DNA from: Cellulomonas sp. URHE0023
Lineage (GTDB): Bacteria; Actinomycetota; Actinomycetes; Actinomycetales; Cellulomonadaceae
DNA length: 64,000 bases
Assembly: GCF_000688475.1 (NCBI RefSeq)
Contig: NZ_JIAN01000006.1
Coordinates: 780,866-844,865, forward strand
Reading direction: 5' to 3'
Shown here: in pieces, positions 56,027 to 64,000 of the stretch
How the letters are laid out: every line of letters begins with the position of its first letter
How positions within the stretch are numbered: position 1 is the first letter of the stretch
Translations under genes and position numbers: made by a program
The notes under the pieces: generated by a model
What the model saw: only the letters and a program-made list of their open reading frames with translations
The model's database searches: none
Told to the model about the DNA's origin: nothing

Positions 56027-56578
56027 GTGGCCGCCCCGAACCTGATCCTGCGCTCACCGGACGGCGAGGACGTCGTCCTCCTGCGAGCGCTGGGGCACGG
56101 TCCGGACGCGCGGTTCGCGGTGCTGCACCCGACCTCGGCGCCGGAGCCGTCGTGGGTCACGACGTTGCGGGACGCCGGCTGGCAGGGCAACGTCACGGCG
56201 GTCGACGACGACTCGGTTCTCGAGGCGGTCCGGTCGGCACTCGCGGAGCCGCTGCGGCTCCTCGTCGTCACAGCCGACCTCCCTGTCACCGAGGAGCTCA
56301 CAGACGCGGTCTCCGCAGCGGAGATCGTGTTCCTCGGAACCCAGGACCGCTCGGGCTCAGATTTCCTGGAGCAGGTGGTCCACTGGCGCGCGCTCGCGCT
56401 GTCCTCCTGGGGCGAGGCGGTGGCCGCCGCTCGCTACGACGAGGACGGCGCGCTGTATCGCGACGACGCCGCCCGCGCCCGCACGGAGCTCGCTGCCCTG
56501 CAGCGCACCATCTCCTGGCGCGTCACGCGGCCGCTGCGTGGCGGCCGGCGAGCCCTGTCCCGCCTGCGTCGGTCGTGA
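56027..56578 (+). CDS. Degenerate FkbM-type protein (methyltransferase core lost), cassette copy 1
   Basis: 183 residues from GTG 56027. The N-terminus (PDGEDVVLLRAL at 11-22) aligns without gaps to QNGEDVVLWRAL at 11-22 of the FkbM protein at 59607, and the C-terminus (VVHWRALALSSWGEAVAA and ALQRTISWRVTRPLRG) matches that protein's end. The glycine-rich SAM loop (VEVGANHP in copy 2) reads AVLHPTSA here, and about 135 residues of the fold, with the DVEGAE motif, are gone. It cannot be an active methyltransferase of the usual type, yet the frame is open and coupled by GTGA to the next gene, suggesting a retained role. Confidence 0.75.
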   Translation: MAAPNLILRSPDGEDVVLLRALGHGPDARFAVLHPTSAPEPSWVTTLRDAGWQGNVTAVDDDSVLEAVRSALAEPLRLLVVTADLPVTEELTDAVSAAEIVFLGTQDRSGSDFLEQVVHWRALALSSWGEAVAAARYDEDGALYRDDAARARTELAALQRTISWRVTRPLRGGRRALSRLRRS

Positions 56579-58047
56579 GGGAACGGGGCCGGGTCGGGGG
56601 CCTGCTGGGGGCTCTTGACCAACGCGTCGCTGCTGCTGCCCAGGCGCTCGGGCGACCTCCGGGCACCGATACGGCGGGCACCCTGTGCGCGCTCGTCGCC
56701 CTCGCCCGGCGCAGCGAGAAGAGCGATGTCGCGTGGCTGGTCCTGGCCGCGGTGCTCGGCACCCTTCCCGTGGCAGGTGAGGTGCAGTCGTTCCGGCGCG
56801 TTCTCGAGACGCGGTCCGACGACGAGGCTGCAGCCGCGCTGCTGGCCGACGTGGTCCGCCGCCCGTGGCGAGGTGAGCTCGAGCTCGAGATGGACGTGGT
56901 CGTCGGCGGGGTCGTGGTGAACGTCGACTTCTGCGCCAGGCACGACATCCACACTGGCATCCACCGTGTGGTGCGCGAGACGCTCCCCCGGTGGGCGCGC
57001 GACCACGAGCACGTGGCGACCGCCAACGTCGACTCGTACGGTGCGCTCCGCACTCTGGCGCCGCGCGAGCTCCAGCGGGTGTTCGACTACGCCGGCGACA
57101 GCCGCCCTGACCCCGCTGCGGAGGGTGCGTACCAGCCACGCCTCGTGGTGCCGTGGCGCGGCGTGCTCGTCATCCCCGAGATCCCTGACCCACGGTTCGG
57201 GCCGGCCCTTGCCTCGCTGGCTGAGCTCTCGGGCAACGCCGTGACACTCATCGGCTACGACATGATCCCCGTGGTCAGCGCGGACCTGCGTCCGCACGTC
57301 GACGCCGTGCGCTTCGGGCACTACCTGACCGTCGTCAAGCACGCAGCGCGCGTCGCCGGGATCAGCGTGTCGGCGACGACCGAGTTCGCCGGCTTCGCGC
57401 ACGCCGTGACGGCTCAGGGACTTCCAGGTCCGGAGGTGCTCGAAGTGGTGCTGCCGGCCGATGTCCCCCCGCCCGCGCCGGCCAAGGCGAAGGCGGCGGG
57501 CCGTCCCCGGGTCCTGTGCGTCGGCAGTCACGAGCCGCACAAGAACCATCGCACGGTGCTGTACGCGGCGGAGCGCCTGTGGCGCGAGGGTCTGGACTTC
57601 GAGCTCGAGTTCATCGGTGGACCGGGGTGGCAGAGCGAGTCCTTCGTGGCGCACCTGGCGGACGTCGTGGCGAGCGGACGGCCCCTGGTCGACCGGGGCC
57701 GCGTCAGCGACGAGGAGCTGTGGCAGGCGTACCGCGACGCTCGGTTCACGGTGTTCCTCTCCGTGCACGAGGGGTTCGGCCTGCCGGTCGTCGAGTCGCT
57801 CGCCTGTGGCACCCCCGTGGTCACGACCGACTTCGGGTCGATGGCTGAGATCGCTGAGGACGGCGGCTGCCGCACGGTCGACCCGCTGGACGACGACGCC
57901 GTGACCGAGGCGATGCGCCGTCTCCTGGTCGACGACGACGAGGTGCGGCGACTGCGTCAGGAGGCGTTGCGGCGCCCCGTCCGGACCTGGGACGACTACG
58001 CCGCCGATCTCTGGGACGTGCTCGCCACCGTCGGGAGCCGCTCATGA
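56575..58047 (+). CDS. Glycosyltransferase, cassette type A, copy 1
   Basis: 490 residues from GTG 56575, coupled by GTGA to the gene before. An N-terminal helical part of about 100 residues precedes a domain with VVVNVDFCARHDIHTGIHRV at 113-132 and VIGYDMIP-like strands (TLIGYDMIPVVSAD). The donor half has CVGSHEPHKNHRTVL and SVHEGFGLPVVESLACG, the GT4 signature. It matches type A copy 2 (60560-62083) far better than the type B genes. Acceptor and donor are unknown. Confidence 0.88.
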   Translation: MRERGRVGGLLGALDQRVAAAAQALGRPPGTDTAGTLCALVALARRSEKSDVAWLVLAAVLGTLPVAGEVQSFRRVLETRSDDEAAAALLADVVRRPWRGELELEMDVVVGGVVVNVDFCARHDIHTGIHRVVRETLPRWARDHEHVATANVDSYGALRTLAPRELQRVFDYAGDSRPDPAAEGAYQPRLVVPWRGVLVIPEIPDPRFGPALASLAELSGNAVTLIGYDMIPVVSADLRPHVDAVRFGHYLTVVKHAARVAGISVSATTEFAGFAHAVTAQGLPGPEVLEVVLPADVPPPAPAKAKAAGRPRVLCVGSHEPHKNHRTVLYAAERLWREGLDFELEFIGGPGWQSESFVAHLADVVASGRPLVDRGRVSDEELWQAYRDARFTVFLSVHEGFGLPVVESLACGTPVVTTDFGSMAEIAEDGGCRTVDPLDDDAVTEAMRRLLVDDDEVRRLRQEALRRPVRTWDDYAADLWDVLATVGSRS

Positions 58048-59564
58048 AGCGCAGGTCCCGCCCCGTGCCCGACGGCGCCGTCTGGGCGAGCCGGCTCAGC
58101 GAGCTGGCGCGCGCCGTCGGTGCGGCCGATCCGCTCGCCGGCCTCGACCGACCGTCGGCACGCGACCTCGCGACCGGGCTGGCAGCCGTGGTCGACCTGC
58201 GCGATCGCGCGCAGGTGTGGCTCGCGCTCGCAACCTTGAGCGCACAGCTTCCCGAGGACCGTGACGTCGTCGAGCTGACCCGCGCATGCGCCCTGGACGG
58301 CCCCGGCGCCCTGTGGCGGCACGTCGTGTCTTGCTCGACGCCCCAGTCCCGTGCCCGGGCCGTCAGGGTCGCGGTGGGCGAGATCGTCGCCGACGTCAAC
58401 CACACCGTGGCCACGGACCTCGCCACCGGGATCCAGCGCGTCGCGCGGGAGACCGTCCAGCGCTGGGTCGTGCACACGGCGTGCCGACCGCTCGCCTGGA
58501 CGGAGGACTTCGGTGCCCTGCGCGAGCTGACGGCCGTCGAGTTCCGTCGCCTGCTACCGCACCTGCCCGTGCCAGAGCACGAGCCGACGGTGGTCGTACC
58601 GTGGCGTTCCACAGTCCTCGTGCCGGAGCTGGCCGCGGAGCACGGCCGGAGCGGTCGGTTGCTCTCCCTGGCGCGCTGGTCCGGGAACCGGACGGGCGTC
58701 ATCGGGTTCGACTGCGTACCGCTGACCTCCGCCGAGACCAGCGCGGAGGGTTTCGCGTCCGTGTTCTTCGGGAACCTCGCGGCGGTGCGGCACTTCGACC
58801 GGCTCGCGGCAATCTCCGACGCAGCGGCGACCGAGTACGAGGGCTGGCGCCGGATGCTCGGTGCCGTCGGCGCCCACGGACCCGACGTCAAGGAGATCCT
58901 GCTCGCCTCGGAGGCACCGACTCCCGCTGCGGAGGACCTTGCCGACGCGCGCGAACGGTTCGTCGTCGGTGATCTGCCGCTCGTCCTCGTCGTCGGCAGC
59001 CACGAGCCGCGCAAGAACCACCTCGCGGTTCTGCACGCCGCCGAGCTGCGTTGGCGGGCAGGCGATCGGTTCAGTCTCACGTTCATCGGGGGCAATTCCT
59101 GGGCCAGCCAGGAGTTCACCGCGGCGCTCGCAGACGCGCAGAGGGCGGGGCGCCCCGTCGAGGCGGCAAGCAAGGTCCCCGACCGGCTCCTGTGGGCCGC
59201 CTACCGCTTGGCGAGGTTCACCGTGTTCCCCTCGCTCAACGAGGGGTTCGGCCTCCCCGTCGCGGAGTCCCTCGCCGCGGGCACCCCCGTCGTGACGTCG
59301 GACTACGGCAGCATGCGGGAGATCGCCGAGCACGGTGGTGCCCTCCTGGTGGACCCTCGCGACGACCACACGATCGCCGCCGCGCTCGGGCGGCTCCTGC
59401 GCGACGACCACCTGCTCGGCGAGCTCGGCGCGCAGGCACGAAACCGACCGACGCGCTCCTGGGACGACTACGCGGGTGAGGTCTGGGCCTACCTGACCGA
59501 AGAGCCCTGGCCCCTCGCCCGTACGTCGGCCACGCCGATCGCCGACGGGGCCGAGCACAGCTAG
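58044..59564 (+). CDS. Glycosyltransferase, cassette type B, copy 1
   Basis: 506 residues; the ATG overlaps the type A stop (ATGA). It has the same plan as type A, with TGIQRV at 128-133 in place of TGIHRV, GVIGFDCVPLTSAET in place of LIGYDMIPV, and donor motifs VGSHEPRKNHLAVLHAAEL and SLNEGFGLPVAESLAAG. The type A and B proteins are thus old paralogues acting together. The C-terminal 20 residues are variable. It ends 30 bases before the -10 of cassette copy 2. Confidence 0.88.
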   Translation: MKRRSRPVPDGAVWASRLSELARAVGAADPLAGLDRPSARDLATGLAAVVDLRDRAQVWLALATLSAQLPEDRDVVELTRACALDGPGALWRHVVSCSTPQSRARAVRVAVGEIVADVNHTVATDLATGIQRVARETVQRWVVHTACRPLAWTEDFGALRELTAVEFRRLLPHLPVPEHEPTVVVPWRSTVLVPELAAEHGRSGRLLSLARWSGNRTGVIGFDCVPLTSAETSAEGFASVFFGNLAAVRHFDRLAAISDAAATEYEGWRRMLGAVGAHGPDVKEILLASEAPTPAAEDLADARERFVVGDLPLVLVVGSHEPRKNHLAVLHAAELRWRAGDRFSLTFIGGNSWASQEFTAALADAQRAGRPVEAASKVPDRLLWAAYRLARFTVFPSLNEGFGLPVAESLAAGTPVVTSDYGSMREIAEHGGALLVDPRDDHTIAAALGRLLRDDHLLGELGAQARNRPTRSWDDYAGEVWAYLTEEPWPLARTSATPIADGAEHS

Positions 59565-59594
59565 CGAAGGACCGGGTCGCCAGGTCTGCCCGAC

Positions 59595-59606
59595 TATGAT
59601 GCTCGC
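59595..59606 (+). promoter_or_regulatory. Candidate -10 element TATGAT, six bases before GTG 59607 (cassette copy 2)
   Basis: TATGAT at 59595-59600, spacer gctcgc, GTG 59607. It is identical in element and spacing to the copy 1 promoter although the spacer bases differ, so it has been kept during divergence. Confidence 0.65.
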
Positions 59607-60563
59607 GTGCAATCGCCCCCGTTCATCTCGTATGCCCAGAATGGCGAGGACGTCGTCCTGTGGCGAGCCCTGCAGCACGTCGGGCTCGGCACGTACGTCG
59701 AGGTGGGCGCGAACCACCCCTCCGACGACTCTGCCACGCGCGCGTTCTACGACCGCGGGTGGAGCGGCGTGACCGTCGAGCCCGTGCCCGCGTTCGCAGC
59801 GCTGCAGCGCCGTGACCGGCCGCGCGACACCCTCGTCGAGGCCGCCATCAGCACGGTCGAGGGGGACGTGACGCTGCACCTCATCCCCGAGAGCGGCCTG
59901 TCGACCCTCGTCGACACGGTGAGCGAGGAGCACGAGCGGCGTGGGATCTCACACGAGGACGTCGTCGTTCCCGCCGTGCGACTCGAGGCCCTGCTGGACG
60001 ACGCCGGCCTGGCCGGCAAGGACATCCACTTTCTCCTGATCGATGTCGAGGGCGCCGAGGCGGACGTCCTCGCGAGTGTCGACCTCACGGTCTGGCGACC
60101 GTGGGTGCTGGTCGTCGAGTCGACGGCGCCGAACTCGACGGAGCAGACCCACGACGCGTGGCAGGACGGCGTCCTGGCCGCCGGGTATGAGTTCTGCCTC
60201 TTCGACGGCGTGTCCCGGTTCTACGTCGCGGCCGAGCGCGCCAGCGAGCTCCGCGCCGCGTTGTCCTACCCCGCGTGCGTGCTCGACCGGTACGTGACCA
60301 GGACCGTCGACCGGCTCGTCGGGGATCGCGGGTCGGCGCTCGCCGACGCAGTGCACTGGCGCACTCTGGCCCTGACTGCGTGGGCTGATGCGGTCGCGGC
60401 GTCCACACCCAGGGAGGAACCGGTGCCGGACGCCGGGTTGCAGGCGGAGGCGGAGCATCTGCGCGCCCAGATCACAGCCCTCCAGCACACGGTGTCCTGG
60501 CGGGTGACCCGACCTCTGCGAGGCGTGCGCCGAGTCGCCGCACACCTGCGGCCGGCGCGGTGA
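59607..60563 (+). CDS. FkbM family methyltransferase, cassette copy 2
   Basis: 318 residues from GTG 59607. SYAQNGEDVVLWRAL is the family's start motif, YVEVGANHPSDDSATRAF the SAM loop, GVTVEPVPAFAAL the acidic strand, and FLLIDVEGAEADVLAS the catalytic-side motif. A C-terminal 100 residues follow the fold and end in ALQHTVSWRVTRPLRG with a basic tail. FkbM enzymes O-methylate sugars or polyketides; here the likely target is a glycan hydroxyl. Its TGA overlaps the next start. Confidence 0.92.
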   Translation: MQSPPFISYAQNGEDVVLWRALQHVGLGTYVEVGANHPSDDSATRAFYDRGWSGVTVEPVPAFAALQRRDRPRDTLVEAAISTVEGDVTLHLIPESGLSTLVDTVSEEHERRGISHEDVVVPAVRLEALLDDAGLAGKDIHFLLIDVEGAEADVLASVDLTVWRPWVLVVESTAPNSTEQTHDAWQDGVLAAGYEFCLFDGVSRFYVAAERASELRAALSYPACVLDRYVTRTVDRLVGDRGSALADAVHWRTLALTAWADAVAASTPREEPVPDAGLQAEAEHLRAQITALQHTVSWRVTRPLRGVRRVAAHLRPAR

Positions 60564-62083
60564 TGGGCCGGTCACAGGACGAGACAAGGGTCCAAGAACG
60601 ACGAGCCGACGTCGTCCTGCGCGCGCTCGAGCAGCGGCTGGACGCAGTGTGCGCTGCTGTCCTGGGATCCGATGCGCCTGCGCGCACCGAGGGCGAACCC
60701 GTCGGCCGGGTTGCTGCGCGGCTTCTCCCGATGCTCCTCGCACGCTGCGCGGACCCCGAGCGTGCCGACGTCCGGTGGATCACGTGGACGGCGATCAGGG
60801 GTGCGTACCCGACAGCGAGCGAGCTCATCGAGTTCGGCCGCTTCATCGCGCTCGCCTCGCTCCGCCACGCGGAGTCGGTGATGTTCGAGGAGCTGCTGCG
60901 GTTCCCGTCGACGGGCAACCTCGAGATGGAGATCGAGGTCGTGCATCAGGGGGTGGTCGTCGACGTCGACTTCACCGCGCGCAACGACACGCACACCGGG
61001 ATCCACCGCGTGGTCCGCGAGGTGCTTCCGCGGTGGTCGACCGTCCACCCGATCACAGCCGCAGCCTGGACCGACTCCTACACCGCGCTCCGCACGCTCG
61101 ATCCGACGGAGCGCGGCCGCGTGTTCCACCACGGGCGCGCCGTCGAGGCGCGGAGCTCGACAGTCGCCCCGCAGCGCCTCGTCGTTCCCTGGCAGAGCAC
61201 CATCGTTCTCCCGGACGTCCCCAATGCGGCCGCCAGCGACCGGCTCGGCACGATCGGGTCCATGTCCGGAAACGATCTGTCTCTCATCGGGTACGACATG
61301 ATCCCGGTGACGAGCGCCGAGACCCGACCGTTCGCCGACGCCCTCGGATTCGCCCAGTACCTGACCGTCGTCAAGCACGCGCGCAACATCGCCGCGATCA
61401 GCAGGTCGGCCACCACCGAGTTCAGCGGCTTCGCGAGCTCGCTGGCCGCGCAGGGCCTCCCCGAGCCGACGGTCCGCGAAGTGGTCCTGACGGAGGACGC
61501 GCCGCCCCACCACGAGGCCGTCGTGCGCAGGACCGGACGCCCCCGCGTGGTGTGCGTCGGCAGCCGCGAGCCGCACAAGAACCAGCGGACCGTCCTGCAC
61601 GGCGCCGAGAGGCTCTGGCGTGAGGGGCTCGACTTCGAGCTCGAGCTCATCGGAGGTGACGGATGGAGCGTCGACGGCCTCGAGCGCGCGATCGCACGAG
61701 CACAGTCCTTGGGCTTTCCCGTTCTCGACACGGGACGCGTCGACGACGACTACCTCTGGGAAGCACTCCGTTCCGCGGAGTTCACGGTATTCGTCTCACT
61801 GCATGAGGGCTACGGGCTGCCCGTAGCCGATTCGCTCGCATGCGGGACACCCGTCATCACCTCGAACTTCGGGAGCCAGCAGGAGATCGCGGAGGGCGGA
61901 GGTTGCCTCACCGTGGATCCTCGGAGCGACGCATCCGTGACGGACGGAATGCGCCGGCTGCTCACGGATGCCGCACTTCTCCAGCAGCTTCGGGCCGAGG
62001 CCGTGGCGCGTCCGGCGCGGACCTGGGACCAGTATGCGGACGAGCTGTGGCACGCGCTGGTCCCGGCCGAAAGGACACCATGA
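60560..62083 (+). CDS. Glycosyltransferase, cassette type A, copy 2
   Basis: 507 residues; start GTG 60560 (overlapping the FkbM stop) or the adjacent ATG 60563. VVVDVDFTARNDTHTGIHRV lies at 132-151, LIGYDMIPVTSAET follows, and the donor half has CVGSREPHKNQRTVL and SLHEGYGLPVADSLACG. Between the two motifs the type A pair share the DSY.ALRTL and YLTVVKHA stretches. The N-terminal helical part is about 20 residues longer than in copy 1. Confidence 0.88.
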   Translation: MMGRSQDETRVQERRADVVLRALEQRLDAVCAAVLGSDAPARTEGEPVGRVAARLLPMLLARCADPERADVRWITWTAIRGAYPTASELIEFGRFIALASLRHAESVMFEELLRFPSTGNLEMEIEVVHQGVVVDVDFTARNDTHTGIHRVVREVLPRWSTVHPITAAAWTDSYTALRTLDPTERGRVFHHGRAVEARSSTVAPQRLVVPWQSTIVLPDVPNAAASDRLGTIGSMSGNDLSLIGYDMIPVTSAETRPFADALGFAQYLTVVKHARNIAAISRSATTEFSGFASSLAAQGLPEPTVREVVLTEDAPPHHEAVVRRTGRPRVVCVGSREPHKNQRTVLHGAERLWREGLDFELELIGGDGWSVDGLERAIARAQSLGFPVLDTGRVDDDYLWEALRSAEFTVFVSLHEGYGLPVADSLACGTPVITSNFGSQQEIAEGGGCLTVDPRSDASVTDGMRRLLTDAALLQQLRAEAVARPARTWDQYADELWHALVPAERTP

Positions 62084-63585
62084 GGAACCGGCGAAGGGCC
62101 GCACCAGCACAACCGCCTGTCGCGGATCCCCGATGGAACGCCTGGGAACGACGTATGACACTCCTCGCGGAGGCGGTCGGAGGTTCCGTCGCCCCACCGG
62201 TCACGTCAGTCGATCCCGACTCCCTGCGCCGTGCGCTCGTCGAGGTCGTCGACGTCTGCGATCGCTCGCAGGTCTGGCTCGCACTGGCGGTCCTGTCTGG
62301 CCGCCTGCCCGACGAGGACACGGTCATCGACGTCGCACGGGGTGACGAGTTCGACGACGGCGCGTCCCTCGCGTCAGCGATCGAGCGTGAGACGACGCCG
62401 GAGAGCGCAGCCTGGCTCGTTCGCCTTGTCACCGGCGGTGCGGTCGTCGACGTGGCCCACACAGCGTCGACGGAATTCGCCACCGGAATCCAGCGGGTCG
62501 CTCGGGAGGCGACCCGGCGCTGGCTCGCGACACGTCAGGCGATCCCCATCTCCTGGACGTCCGGCTTCCAGGCGATGCGCGAGCTCACCGCACGCGAGCG
62601 GGAGCGACTGCTCGACTTCGAGGCTCCCGCCGAGAACGGGGCGCCGAAGGTCACGACCGTCGTCGTCCCGTGGCACACGACCTACGTGCTCCCCGAGCTG
62701 GCGGCCGAACCCGAGCGGAGCACGCGGCTGCGCGCGCTCGCCCGCTTCGGGACCAACCGCACAGGTGTCATCGGCTTCGACTGCGTCCCCATCACCTCCG
62801 CAGAGACGACACAGCTGGGTCTGTCCGCCGTCTTTGCCGGGAACCTCTCCGCGGTTCGGTACTTCGACCGGGTCGCTGCCATCTCCAGTGCAGCGAAGAC
62901 CGAGTACGACGGATGGCGCGCGACCCTGCCCGCGATCGGACTCGACGGACCCGAGGTCGGAGCGGTCGTGCTGCCCGTCGAGGTCGGCGACCGCGCGACC
63001 TGGGATGTGGATGCGGCCGTGAGCCGGTTCCAGGTCGGAACGCTCCCGCTCGTCCTCGTCGTCGGCAGCCACGAGCCGCGCAAGAACCACCTCGCCGTCC
63101 TGCACGCCGCGGAGCTCTTGTGGCGTGAGGGCCACGAGTTCAGTCTCAGCTTCGTCGGCGGCAACGCGTGGGGCAGTGACGCCTTCGTCGCGAAGCTGGC
63201 GGCTGCTCAGCGCGCTGGACGTCCGGTCGACACCGAGAGCCGGTTGTCCGATGCGCGTCTCTGGGCCGCTTACTCCTTGGCCCGCTTCACGGTGTTCCCT
63301 TCGCTCAACGAAGGGTTTGGCCTACCGGTCGCCGAGTCTCTCGCGGTCGGCACCCCTGTGATCACATCCGCGTTCGGCAGCATGCTCGAGATCGCCAAGG
63401 AGGGCGGCGCACTGGTCGTCGATCCGCGCGACGACGTGGCGATCGCCGACGCGATGCGCGAGCTGCTCAGCAACGACGGCACGCTCGAGCGCCTGCGCGA
63501 GGAAGCCGCGCGACGGCCCGGACGCACGTGGGACCAGTACGCCGGCGAGGTGTGGCAGTTCCTGACGACAGGCGACCCGGCCTAG
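62080..63585 (+). CDS. Glycosyltransferase, cassette type B, copy 2
   Basis: 501 residues; the ATG overlaps the type A stop (ATGA), with AAGGA upstream. TGIQRV is at 135-140, VIGFDCVPITSAET follows, and VGSHEPRKNHLAVLHAAEL, SLNEGFGLPVAESLAVG are donor motifs, nearly identical to type B copy 1. The longer frame upstream (to 61840) overlaps type A and is a shadow. Confidence 0.88.
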   Translation: MRNRRRAAPAQPPVADPRWNAWERRMTLLAEAVGGSVAPPVTSVDPDSLRRALVEVVDVCDRSQVWLALAVLSGRLPDEDTVIDVARGDEFDDGASLASAIERETTPESAAWLVRLVTGGAVVDVAHTASTEFATGIQRVAREATRRWLATRQAIPISWTSGFQAMRELTARERERLLDFEAPAENGAPKVTTVVVPWHTTYVLPELAAEPERSTRLRALARFGTNRTGVIGFDCVPITSAETTQLGLSAVFAGNLSAVRYFDRVAAISSAAKTEYDGWRATLPAIGLDGPEVGAVVLPVEVGDRATWDVDAAVSRFQVGTLPLVLVVGSHEPRKNHLAVLHAAELLWREGHEFSLSFVGGNAWGSDAFVAKLAAAQRAGRPVDTESRLSDARLWAAYSLARFTVFPSLNEGFGLPVAESLAVGTPVITSAFGSMLEIAKEGGALVVDPRDDVAIADAMRELLSNDGTLERLREEAARRPGRTWDQYAGEVWQFLTTGDPA

Positions 63586-63611
63586 GTGTACTGACCTGGA
63601 CAGGGCCGGGT
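63575..63611. terminator. Hairpin between convergent genes at the end of cassette copy 2
   Basis: ACCCGGCC at 63575-63582 pairs with GGCCGGGT at 63604-63611 across a 21-base loop that itself holds AGGT/ACCT. The left arm covers the last codons and stop of the type B gene. It is a plausible but weak bidirectional terminator. Confidence 0.4.
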
Positions 63612-63622
63612 GGGCTGGTCGA

Positions 63623-64000
63623 TCAGGGGTACAGGGCGATCGCGCGCGCGCGGTACTCCAGGCTGCCCGCGATACCCACCCGCACAGCACCCTCACCCAG
63701 GGCGAGCAGCACGTTCGTCCAACCCTCCAGACCCGACGGGTCCGGACCCCGACCCAGGAACGTCTGGTAGTAGCCACCAGCGCGGATCGCCGCAGCCTCG
63801 AAAGACCACCAGATCGAGTCCACCACCCAGGCCCGGCCCTTCGACGAGACCTGCGCCACCCACGACGCGACCTCAGCATCAGAGGCCCCCCGGTGCAGCA
63901 TCGTCGTGTACAGCCGCTGGACATACCCCTGCCACGTCCCACCGGACGCCGTGAAGTACTCGTCCGAGTCGTAGAACCGCCGCTGCACGTCATCGACCGT
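63623..64000 (-). CDS. DUF4214 domain-containing protein, C-terminal part (5' end beyond window)
   Basis: The minus-strand frame is open to the right edge (TVDDVQRRFYDSDEYF and onward), so the start is outside. Visible motifs are YVQRLYTTMLHRGASDAEVASWVAQV and YYQTFLGRGPDPSGLEGWTNVLL, two copies of the DUF4214 pattern (LxR.xDxxGLxxW). DUF4214 is common in secreted and cell-surface proteins and in actinobacterial wall-associated proteins. It is convergent with cassette copy 2; a link to the surface glycopolymer is only positional. Confidence 0.85.
   Translation of the reverse strand, partial: TVDDVQRRFYDSDEYFTASGGTWQGYVQRLYTTMLHRGASDAEVASWVAQVSSKGRAWVVDSIWWSFEAAAIRAGGYYQTFLGRGPDPSGLEGWTNVLLALGEGAVRVGIAGSLEYRARAIALYP

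Overview
The window is high-GC DNA from an actinobacterium, most likely of the Cellulomonas / Cellulomonadaceae type. This rests on heavy G/C third-position use, many GTG starts, ATGA and GTGA stop-start overlaps, promoters that appear leaderless, a WhiB2-type regulator, and actinobacterial families (DUF3499, DUF5719, TIGR03089). The order manB - DUF3499 - zincin-fold protein - whiB2 - glycosyltransferases resembles the conserved manB/whiB2/wbbL neighbourhood of Mycobacterium and relatives. I see no tRNA, rRNA, CRISPR array, integrase or intact insertion sequence.

Layout. 1-6192: a MoxR ATPase / DUF58 / DUF4350 / SpoIIM / RDD block, with a winged-helix protein inserted. 6202-11109: an ahcY, CDF transporter, Trm112-like, manB, zinc-ribbon and DUF3499 series on the minus strand. 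11185-23336: a zincin-fold protein and a WbbL-like glycosyltransferase; DUF5719 with a giant GT2 membrane protein; whiB2; TIGR03089; a GT4; a flippase-like protein; and a GT-C-like membrane protein. 23311-63585: a very large cell-surface glycopolymer locus. It holds manA, rmlA, rmlC, rmlD, gmd plus a gmd-like paralogue, a Wzx-type flippase, a DUF2142 protein, two FkbM-type methyltransferases (one fused to a glycosyltransferase), and about 18 glycosyltransferases. The window ends in a DUF4214 protein that runs off the edge.

How the genes fit together. ManA and ManB feed GDP-mannose, Gmd and its partner make GDP-6-deoxyhexoses, and RmlA/C/D make dTDP-L-rhamnose (rmlB is not in the window). GT2 and GT4 enzymes would assemble oligosaccharides on a polyprenyl carrier, the flippase would export them, and the multi-pass GT-C/DUF2142 proteins would act outside the membrane. 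FkbM and other methyltransferases would cap or modify the sugars.

Most notable. (1) A three-gene cassette (FkbM-type protein + two GT4 enzymes sharing a novel N-terminal domain with a TGI[HQ]RV motif) is present twice in tandem (56015-59564 and 59595-63585), each copy with its own TATGAT-N6-GTG start. In the first copy the methyltransferase has lost its core but keeps both ends. (2) A block of lower GC at about 28.8-32.4 kb carries a GT-C protein with a C-terminal sugar-binding-like domain and an exonuclease fragment, and is flanked on both sides by truncated frames with ATGA overlaps. (3) There is a WsaF-like glycosyltransferase with four N-terminal 38-residue repeats, and several fused transferases, one with a GT-A-like domain that seems to lack its DxD motif.
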